This document shows positions 1 through 6,102 of a stretch of 7,032 nt of DNA, piece after piece. Position 1 is the stretch's first letter. Every line of letters starts with the position of its first letter. The notes under the pieces were generated by a model. That model was not told the DNA's origin. It saw nothing but the letters and a program-made list of their open reading frames with translations, and did not search any database. A program made the position numbers and the translations under genes. Origin of the DNA: JBEKZQ01 sp049509675 (lineage in GTDB: Bacteria; Planctomycetota; Planctomycetia; Pirellulales; Thermoguttaceae); assembly GCA_049509675.1 (NCBI GenBank), contig JBEKZQ010000334.1, positions 1 to 7,032 on the forward strand, written 5' to 3'.

Positions 1-2
1 GG

Positions 3-776
3 CTGGCCGCGGTCGTCGGCGACGACTGGCCGCAGCAGCATACCGAGCTGCTCCGGTCCCGGCAGATCGACACGACCGGCTTGCAGGTCGTGGCCGGGGC
101 CAAAACGTTCCGCTGGCGCGGCAGGTACTTCGAGAACATGAACGATCGGGAAACGCTCGACCTGCAACTGAACGTGATGGCCCAGTTCGATCCCGCCCTG
201 CCCGAGCCGTATTGCCGCTGCAAGTTCCTGTTCCTGGCCAACGGTTCGCCGCAGTTGCAGATGAAGGTGCTGGAGCAATGCCCGGGCGCTTCCTTGGCGG
301 TGGCCGACACCATGGACTACTATATCAACGGCGAGCGGCCGGCGCTGACGGCGTTGCTCAAGCGGCTCGACGGCCTGGTGCTCAACGACAGCGAGGCGAA
401 ACTGCTCACCGGCGACGAGAACCTGGTCCGCGCCGGCCATGCCGTGCGCGCCATGGGCCCCCGCTTCGTGGTCATCAAGAAAGGCGAGCACGGCGCCATG
501 TTCTTCAGCCAGCACGAGACCTATGTGCTGCCGGCCTACCCCACGCCCAACGTGGTCGATCCGACCGGGGCGGGCGACAGTTTTGCCGGCGGGATGATGG
601 GCTACCTGGCCGAGCAGGGCAACTTCGAGCCGACCACGCTGAAGCAAGCCATGGCCTACGGCATCATCGCCGCCAGTTTCACCGTCGAAGATTTCAGTCT
701 CGACCGTCTCCGCGCGATCGAGCGCGAGGACATCGAGAAACGCATGGTCCAGTATCGGAAAATGCTGAGCTTCTAA
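3..776 (+). CDS. PfkB-family carbohydrate kinase (ribokinase group C-like), 5'-truncated
   Basis: Cytosolic kinase of the PfkB/ribokinase superfamily, which transfers the ATP gamma-phosphate to a sugar or nucleoside hydroxyl; the substrate cannot be told from sequence. The frame is open from base 3, the first full codon, and ends with TAA at 774-776, giving 257 visible residues. It begins inside the protein (LAAVVGDDWPQQHTELL), so I infer that about 45-50 N-terminal residues, with the first glycine-rich motif, lie upstream. A TTG at 81 is in frame but is not a credible start, because conserved sequence precedes it. Visible marks are GAKTFRWRGRY, typical of the uncharacterised ribokinase group C, then NDSEAKLLTG, then the C-terminal PfkB signature DPTGAGDSFAGG (bases 558-593). 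The Asp of GAGD (576-578) is the expected catalytic base, so the enzyme looks active. The next gene starts 185 bases downstream, beyond a hairpin repeat and a promoter candidate. Confidence 0.93.
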   Translation: MAAVVGDDWPQQHTELLRSRQIDTTGLQVVAGAKTFRWRGRYFENMNDRETLDLQLNVMAQFDPALPEPYCRCKFLFLANGSPQLQMKVLEQCPGASLAVADTMDYYINGERPALTALLKRLDGLVLNDSEAKLLTGDENLVRAGHAVRAMGPRFVVIKKGEHGAMFFSQHETYVLPAYPTPNVVDPTGAGDSFAGGMMGYLAEQGNFEPTTLKQAMAYGIIAASFTVEDFSLDRLRAIEREDIEKRMVQYRKMLSF

Positions 777-783
777 CGCCATT

Positions 784-846
784 ACTAGCCCGAAGCGCCA
801 GCGAGGGAAAAGCGCCGCAAATCCCTTGCTGGCGCTTCGGGCTAGT
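784..846. repeat. Hairpin-forming intergenic repeat (planctomycete SPKRQQG-type palindrome)
   Basis: Two 25-base arms (784-808 and 822-846) are reverse complements, except that G803 faces T827, a G-U wobble in RNA. They flank a 13-base spacer (809-821). Each arm carries the core GCCCGAAGCGCCAGC. The reverse complement reads SPKRQQG in one frame and the forward strand LARSASEG. I recall such strings as frequent in spurious planctomycete ORFs, which suggests a dispersed repeat family; copy number cannot be seen here. It lies 7 bases after the kinase stop. It could stop or protect the kinase transcript, but no T-run follows the right arm, so a classical intrinsic terminator is not supported. Confidence 0.85.
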
Positions 847-874
847 GTGCGGCATGGTCCGCCGCGCGAGCGAC

Positions 875-904
875 TTGCGAGGCCCGCGCCCTCCAGTGTA
901 TACT
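875..904 (+). promoter_or_regulatory. Candidate sigma70-type promoter for the giant glycosidase gene
   Basis: A -10-like TATACT (899-904; 5 of 6 matches to TATAAT) lies 18 bases after a weak -35-like TTGCGA (875-880; 4 of 6 matches to TTGACA). Transcription would start near 911, giving a leader of about 50 bases before the ATG at 962. The -10 sits inside a near-perfect 16-bp palindrome, TCCAGTGTATACTGGA (892-907), which could instead be a regulator site. Inferred from sequence and position only. Confidence 0.45.
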
Positions 905-954
905 GGAACCGCTGTGTCCCGCCTTTTTTCCCGCCGCAAGTACCCCAGCCCCAC

Positions 955-958
955 GGAG
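955..958 (+). promoter_or_regulatory. Shine-Dalgarno GGAG before the glycosidase start
   Basis: GGAG lies 3 bases before the ATG at 962 and 6 bases before a second, adjacent ATG at 965. The longer spacing is more usual, so translation may start at 965; the two choices differ by one methionine. Confidence 0.5.
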
Positions 959-961
959 TCG

Positions 962-3900
962 ATGATGCAACGCTCATATCTGCCGGCATGGCGCGCCTTT
1001 ACCCTTGCTGCCGCGATCCTCCTTCTTGCTGCCACGGCGGTTCGCGCCGCCGATCCGCCCTTCGTGTGGTTGGAAGGCGAGCAGCCCACGGCCATCAACG
1101 TGAAAGCGAACCTGGCCGGCTGGGGTCACCCCGAGTTTCTCTCCGGCCAGAAATGGCTGTCGCTGAGCATCGACGCCGATAAGGTTGACGCCGCGGTGCC
1201 CGGCGACGGCGTGCTGATCGACTATGCCTTTCAGGTTGCCACGCCCGGCAACTACCAGCTTTGGAACCGCGTGGGCTTCGAGTTCGTGCGTTCGCCGCTG
1301 GATTGGCGGATCGACGGCGGCCCCTGGCAACGCGTCGGGCCGGACGAGTTGACGACCGACGTGATGGAACTCGACTTCTGGTGCGAGGTGGCCTGGCTCA
1401 AGTTGGGCCAACAGCAATTGGCGGCCGGGCCCCACAAACTCCAGATCCGCCTGCCCAAGATCAAAGACGCCCAGGGCAAGACGGCGCGGATCATTTACGC
1501 CTCCGACGCCCTGTGCCTGGTGGCGGGCGAGTTCAGTCCCAACGGTCCTTACAAGCCGGGCGAGGAAAGCCACAGCGCGGAAGACCAGGCCGCCCGGCGG
1601 CACGTCTTTCCATTGCCCGCGCCCCGCTCGGCCGGCGCCCGCACGGCCGTGGCCTTGAAAGGTCTTTGGGAGGTGTGCCGCTTCGACGAGCAATTGCCGG
1701 GCGAGGTGGCGGCTCCCATCCGGCAGTTGCCCGAGCATCCGCACTGGTCGGCGATTGGCGTCCCCGGCGATAAGAACGTGCTGCGGCCCGATCTGGAACT
1801 GGCCCATCGGCTCTGGTACCGCACGCGGGTTGAAGTGCCGCAGTCCGAAAGTGCCCGCTCCTTCGCTCTCGTCTTTCCGCAAAACAACCTGAACACGACG
1901 GTGTATGTCAACGGCACCTACTGCGGCTTCAACAAGAACCCCTTCGCCCGCTTCGCCATCGACGTCAGCCGGGCCGTGCGGCCGGGGGTGAACGAGGTTT
2001 GGGTGGGGATCAAGGACGCCTGGTATGGCCGGGCCGCTAGTCCCAACGACCCCCTGAAACTCCGCAAGACCTTCAACTTGCCCAAGAAGTACTTCGGCGA
2101 CGGCTTCCAGGATCTGGACTATCCGGTCTGGAACCACCCGGAGTCGGGCATTCTCGTCACGCCGGAGTTCGTGGCGGCGGGCCCGGTCTATGCGGCCGAC
2201 GTGTTCTGCAAGCCCTCGCTGGCCCGCAAGGAACTGGCCCTGGAAGTGACGCTTTCCAATCCCCGCGGCAATCGGGCCGAGGGCCAGGTGGTCTGCGAGG
2301 CGGTCAGTGCCAAGAGCGGCGCGGTGGAGAAGCAGTTCGAGCCGCGCCCGTTCACGCTGGCCGGCGGAGAGAGCCGGACGCTCGACATCGCCGAGCCCTG
2401 GGACCATCCGCAGCTCTGGTGGCCCGACGATCCGAACCTGTACCTGTTGCGGGCGACCGTGCGCATCGGCGGCCGCGTGGTCGATGTCTCGGAAACCATT
2501 TTCGGCTTTCGCGAGTGGTCCTGGCAGGGCCGCGACTTCAAGCTCAACGGCATCGTGTGGCATGGCTGGGCCGACTGCTTCACCGCCAAAGACCCGCAGC
2601 AGTGGATCGACTTCTACCGCAAGACCAACCAGCGCGTGATGCGCTTTTGGGGCACGACCTGGCAGGATCTGCCCCCCGAAGAAGCGCTTGCGTTCTTCGA
2701 TCGCCAGGGCGTGGTGGTCCGCCGCTCGGGCATGCTGGACGGCGAAGCGATCGGCTATATGGCCGTCGAGAACGACGCCGCCTTGAAAAAACTCCGCGGC
2801 TCGGAGCTGAAGCTCTCGCTGATGAAGAACTGGCAGGACCAGGTGGTGGCCCAGGTCAAGGGCGAGCGAAACCATCCCAGCGTGATGGTCTGGTCGATCG
2901 AGAACGAGTGGCTGTACATCAACTGCATCAATCTGTACGGCGGCCTGATGGACCAGTTCGAGGCCGAGGTACGGAAGGTCTCCGACGCGGTGCAGGCGGC
3001 CGATCCCACCCGCCCCACCATGACCGACGGCGGCGCGGCCAACAAGGACAACTCCATGCCCGTGTGCGGAAATCACTACGTCTTCGGCGATCCGCCCAAG
3101 TATCCCGATCTGGCCTACGAGGCGAATCCGCAGGGCGGCGGCCGCGGCCGCTGGCAGTGGGATCAACAGCGGCCCCGCTTCATCGGCGAGGACTATTTCG
3201 CCAACGGCATCAATCCCTTCGACTACGCCTATTTCGGCGGCGAAGAGACGTTCCAGGGCAAGGCCCAGTCGCACCGCGCCGCCGGCATCATCTTCCGCAT
3301 GCTCACCGAAGGCTATCGCTGGGCCGGCTACGGGGCCTGGCATCTCTGGATGGGCCAGAACGAGGCCCGGGACCAGTACGGCTCCAACGCCCCACGGGCC
3401 GTCTTCTGCCGCGAGTGGGACTGGACCTTCGCCTCTGGACAGCCGGTTTCCCGCACCTTGAAGATCTTTAACGACACCCGCTTCGACGACCCGATCGATT
3501 TCGCCTGGTCCTTGACCGTCGGCGGACGGAAGCTGGGCGGCGGCACGAAATGTTACCAGATCCCACCGGGCGGCAGCCGCCAGGTGCAGGGCCGCCTGCA
3601 GATGCCGGCGGTCGACGACCGCGCGGAAGGCCAGTTGCTGCTCGCACTGTCGGTCAAGGGCGAAGAGGTCTTTCGCGACGTGAAACGGCTTTCGGTACTT
3701 AACGCCGACCCGCGCCGCAACAAGGCGGCCGGGCTCGCCACACTGGCTGCGGGCGATCTCTTGGTCTGCGACCCGCACGGCACGCTGATCGATTTTCTCC
3801 GCCGCGGCGGCATTCCTTTTACCGAGCTGAAGGATCTCAAGACCTTGCCGGACGCGGGCCGGGTGCTGCTGATCGGCAAGGATGCGATCGGCGCCGTGGA

Positions 3901-6013
3901 AAGCGGATCGAGCAAGTTCCAGGTCTACGCGGCCCCGGGCCGCAGCGTGATCGTCCTGGAACAGCGGCATCCCCTGCGCTACCAGGCCCTGCCGGCCGAC
4001 CTGGCCCTGTCGGAGAACGAAGGCCGCACGGCGTTCATCGAGAACCTGGAACATCCGATCTTCGCCGGACTGGCGCAGCAGGACTTCTTCACCTGGGCCG
4101 GCGACCACGTGGTCTATCGAAACGCCTATGGCAAGCCCACCCGGGGCGGCAAATCGCTCGTGCAATGCGACAATCGCCTGGCCGACACCGCCTTGGCCGA
4201 GGTGCCGGTGGGCAAGGGGCTGCTGCTGGTCAGCCAGTTGCTGGTGGGCGAGAAGCTGCCCACCAGCGCGGCGGCCCAGCGGCTGCTGGCCAACCTGATC
4301 GGCTATGCGGCCGCCTATCGCCTGGAACACCGCCCCGTGGCCGTGTGCAGCCGGGATCTCGATCCGCGCCTGGCGCACGAATTGGAGGCCATCCAATTGA
4401 AATACGCCACGGCGGGCGATCCGCTGGCCGCGCTGGAAACGTCCGGGGTGAAGACGGCCATCATCCCCGCCTCGCCGGCCAATCTCAAGGTCCTGGCCGC
4501 GAACCTGGAGCAGGTCCGCCGCTTCACCAGCGGCGGCGGGCAGATCGTGTTCCATGGCCTGACGCCCCAGGGACTGGCCGACTACAACAAGCTCGTGGGC
4601 TTCCCGCACATGATCCGGCCGTTCCGCCGCGAGCGGGTGGCCTTCCCGGTGCGCCGCAACCCGCTTACCGCCGGCCTGACGCTGGGCGACGTGGTGATGC
4701 GCTCCGGCGAACGGATCTTCGGCTGGACCTCGGACGAATACGTGGCCAACGACATTTTCAGCTACATCGTCGATTTCGACGACGTGGCCCCCTTCGCCCA
4801 GTTCCCCAACGACTTCCTCGAGAACATGGTCAACGGCATGGTCTCGGCCGACGCCTGGAAGTACATCGTCAACGTGCCGGCCCCCGAGCAGCCGCCCTTG
4901 GACTGGGTCTTGAAATTCCCCAAGCCGCAGGAACTGGTCGAGATGACCTGGATCGGCAATACCTTCTATTACCCGGTTACCAAGGTGCAACTGTTCTTCG
5001 ACGGCGACACCGCCCATGCGGCCACCTTCCCGACCCTGCCGAACAACGATCCGCAAACATTCCCCATCGATCCGCCCCTAAAAGGCAAGGATCTGACGCT
5101 GCGCCTGGCCGACTGGGAGAAGATCCCCGGCAAGAACGCCGTTACCGGCCTGGACAACATCTTCCTCAAGGCCCGCCGCTCCAAGGAGTTCTACCAGAAC
5201 GTGCGGCCCATGCTCAACGTCGGCGGCCTGCTGCAATACGTCGAAGGCCAGGGCGGGATCGTCTTGTGCAACCTGCGATTCCAGGAACACGAGGCCGTGC
5301 CGGAGAACGCCGTCAAGAAGCGGACCATCCTGGCCACCATCCTGCGGAACCTCAAGGCGCCCTTCGCCGAAGGCAAAACGATCATCGCCGGGGCCAAGCT
5401 GCACTACCAGCCGCTGGACATCTCCAAGCAGTGCAATCAGTTCCGCGACGAGCGCGGCTGGTTCGGCGACAAGCAGCACACGCTCAAGGAGTTGCCCAGC
5501 GGGCGGCAGACGTTCTGCGGCCTGCCCTTCGACGTGTACGAGTTCCCCACGTCGCCCGTGCCCACGGTCGTCATGCTCGGGGCGGGCGGCGTGCCGGGCA
5601 ATCTGAAAAGCGAGGTCCGCGGCATTCCCGTGGGCCGCAAGGCCGACGCGTTGTTCTTCCTGCACGCGGCCCGCATCGATGCCCGCCGCAATCCACAGGA
5701 GATCAAGCAGGAAAAGAAGTACGACATGCTGCATTACGTGATCACCTATGCCGACGGCCAGACGCAGAACGTGCCGATCTACGCCGAGATCGACATCGAC
5801 GATTACCGGCAGAGCAGTCCGGCGGCCATTCCCGGCGCCCAGTTGGCCTGGGTGCGGCCCTACGCGGGCGGCGACTTATCGGCCGTGCTCTATGCCAAGC
5901 AGTGGAACAATCCCCGCCCCGACGTGGCGATCAAGAGCATCGACATGGTCTACGGTCCGGACCGCCGCGGCCCTGCCGCCCTGGTCGCCGTGACGGCCGC
6001 CACAGCCGAGTGA
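962..6013 (+). CDS. Secreted giant glycoside hydrolase family 2-type protein with multi-domain C-terminus
   Basis: A 1683-residue exported protein with a GH2-like core, likely a retaining glycosidase (beta-galactosidase, glucuronidase or mannosidase type; specificity unknown). Residues 1-29 are a signal peptide (hydrophobic LAAAILLLAATA, cleavage near VRA/AD). Then: ~33-200, a carbohydrate-binding-like beta module opening VWLEGE; ~229-400, the GH2 N-terminal sugar-binding jelly roll; ~400-515, an Ig-like domain; ~516-815, a TIM barrel. NHPSVMVWSIENEW (637-650) supplies acid/base E649, RFIGEDY supplies probable nucleophile E743, 94 residues on, and R561 in VMRFWG fits the conserved substrate-site Arg. 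After a beta-sandwich (~830-915) come two amidotransferase-like copies (931-1120 and 1124-1467), the second holding a discoidin-like insert (~1290-1405), then a C-terminal beta-rich module (~1480-1683; FCGLPFDVYEF, GIPVGRKADALFFLHA). GH2 enzymes are usually 600-1100 residues, so the C-terminal half is extra. The frame is also open upstream to 212, but the signal peptide and GGAG set the start at 962 or 965. Confident in fold and export, not in substrate. Confidence 0.9.
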   Translation: MMQRSYLPAWRAFTLAAAILLLAATAVRAADPPFVWLEGEQPTAINVKANLAGWGHPEFLSGQKWLSLSIDADKVDAAVPGDGVLIDYAFQVATPGNYQLWNRVGFEFVRSPLDWRIDGGPWQRVGPDELTTDVMELDFWCEVAWLKLGQQQLAAGPHKLQIRLPKIKDAQGKTARIIYASDALCLVAGEFSPNGPYKPGEESHSAEDQAARRHVFPLPAPRSAGARTAVALKGLWEVCRFDEQLPGEVAAPIRQLPEHPHWSAIGVPGDKNVLRPDLELAHRLWYRTRVEVPQSESARSFALVFPQNNLNTTVYVNGTYCGFNKNPFARFAIDVSRAVRPGVNEVWVGIKDAWYGRAASPNDPLKLRKTFNLPKKYFGDGFQDLDYPVWNHPESGILVTPEFVAAGPVYAADVFCKPSLARKELALEVTLSNPRGNRAEGQVVCEAVSAKSGAVEKQFEPRPFTLAGGESRTLDIAEPWDHPQLWWPDDPNLYLLRATVRIGGRVVDVSETIFGFREWSWQGRDFKLNGIVWHGWADCFTAKDPQQWIDFYRKTNQRVMRFWGTTWQDLPPEEALAFFDRQGVVVRRSGMLDGEAIGYMAVENDAALKKLRGSELKLSLMKNWQDQVVAQVKGERNHPSVMVWSIENEWLYINCINLYGGLMDQFEAEVRKVSDAVQAADPTRPTMTDGGAANKDNSMPVCGNHYVFGDPPKYPDLAYEANPQGGGRGRWQWDQQRPRFIGEDYFANGINPFDYAYFGGEETFQGKAQSHRAAGIIFRMLTEGYRWAGYGAWHLWMGQNEARDQYGSNAPRAVFCREWDWTFASGQPVSRTLKIFNDTRFDDPIDFAWSLTVGGRKLGGGTKCYQIPPGGSRQVQGRLQMPAVDDRAEGQLLLALSVKGEEVFRDVKRLSVLNADPRRNKAAGLATLAAGDLLVCDPHGTLIDFLRRGGIPFTELKDLKTLPDAGRVLLIGKDAIGAVESGSSKFQVYAAPGRSVIVLEQRHPLRYQALPADLALSENEGRTAFIENLEHPIFAGLAQQDFFTWAGDHVVYRNAYGKPTRGGKSLVQCDNRLADTALAEVPVGKGLLLVSQLLVGEKLPTSAAAQRLLANLIGYAAAYRLEHRPVAVCSRDLDPRLAHELEAIQLKYATAGDPLAALETSGVKTAIIPASPANLKVLAANLEQVRRFTSGGGQIVFHGLTPQGLADYNKLVGFPHMIRPFRRERVAFPVRRNPLTAGLTLGDVVMRSGERIFGWTSDEYVANDIFSYIVDFDDVAPFAQFPNDFLENMVNGMVSADAWKYIVNVPAPEQPPLDWVLKFPKPQELVEMTWIGNTFYYPVTKVQLFFDGDTAHAATFPTLPNNDPQTFPIDPPLKGKDLTLRLADWEKIPGKNAVTGLDNIFLKARRSKEFYQNVRPMLNVGGLLQYVEGQGGIVLCNLRFQEHEAVPENAVKKRTILATILRNLKAPFAEGKTIIAGAKLHYQPLDISKQCNQFRDERGWFGDKQHTLKELPSGRQTFCGLPFDVYEFPTSPVPTVVMLGAGGVPGNLKSEVRGIPVGRKADALFFLHAARIDARRNPQEIKQEKKYDMLHYVITYADGQTQNVPIYAEIDIDDYRQSSPAAIPGAQLAWVRPYAGGDLSAVLYAKQWNNPRPDVAIKSIDMVYGPDRRGPAALVAVTAATAE

Positions 6014-6032
6014 CGGGGGGAGGGAAAAGAGC

Positions 6033-6070
6033 CTCAAATCTCAAATCTCAGGTCTCAAACTTGAAATCTC
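6033..6070. repeat. Degenerate 7-bp tandem repeat (CTCAAAT)
   Basis: Units run CTCAAAT, CTCAAAT, CTCAGGT, CTCAAAC, TTGAAAT and a partial CTC, about 5.4 copies, 20 bases after the glycosidase stop. Similar heptamer tracts occur between genes in several bacterial groups and can change copy number by replication slippage. There is no sign that it is translated. It lies upstream of the next gene's operator-like site and Shine-Dalgarno, so its length could alter promoter or leader spacing; that is inference. Confidence 0.8.
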
Positions 6071-6072
6071 GC

Positions 6073-6086
6073 TGCAAACGCTTACC
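6073..6086 (+). promoter_or_regulatory. LacI/PurR/CcpA-family operator-like palindrome
   Basis: TGCAAACGCTTACC matches 9 of the 10 fixed positions of the general LacI-family pattern TGNAANCGNTTNCA, with the typical central CG. It ends 2 bases before the Shine-Dalgarno of the last gene, where a bound repressor could block transcription. LacI-family regulators often answer to sugars, which would suit an exported carbohydrate-binding protein. No regulator gene is visible, and a chance match is possible. Confidence 0.3.
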
Positions 6087-6088
6087 AA

Positions 6089-6094
6089 AAGGAG
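6089..6094 (+). promoter_or_regulatory. Shine-Dalgarno AAGGAG of the last gene
   Basis: AAGGAG lies 8 bases before the ATG at 6103, a near-ideal match and spacing. It fixes the start of a reading frame that has no stop codon in the window. Confidence 0.8.
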
Positions 6095-6102
6095 AAACTC
6101 CA

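Noticed and set aside
784..846. The hairpin as a classical rho-independent terminator
   Set aside because: The stem is long and stable enough, but GTGCGGCATGG follows it with no T-run. The T6 tract at 924-929 is about 80 bases away with no stem directly before it.
212..961. Upstream extension of the glycosidase frame, overlapping the kinase gene by over 550 bases and crossing the hairpin repeat
   Set aside because: The translation is Arg/Ala/Gly-rich shadow sequence with no domain, the kinase frame there is clearly real, and a signal peptide with a Shine-Dalgarno places the true start at 962 or 965.
694..1098. A 134-residue - strand ORF across the intergenic region containing SPKRQQG
   Set aside because: It is the translated reverse strand of the hairpin repeat plus antisense of the kinase end and the signal peptide, with no domain and no convincing Shine-Dalgarno.
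974..5056. A 1360-codon open frame on the - strand antisense to the glycosidase
   Set aside because: It is in exact codon register with the sense gene, so its stops would be the complements of sense TTA, CTA and TCA codons, which this GC-biased gene avoids over the whole stretch. The product is skewed in composition, starts with TTG and shows no domain. The sense strand has a signal peptide and GH2 motifs.
6061..6089. A sigma70 promoter in the gap before the last gene, using TTGAAA at 6061 as -35
   Set aside because: TTGAAA is a fair -35, but no hexamer 15-19 bases downstream resembles TATAAT, and TTGAAA is itself part of the tandem repeat.
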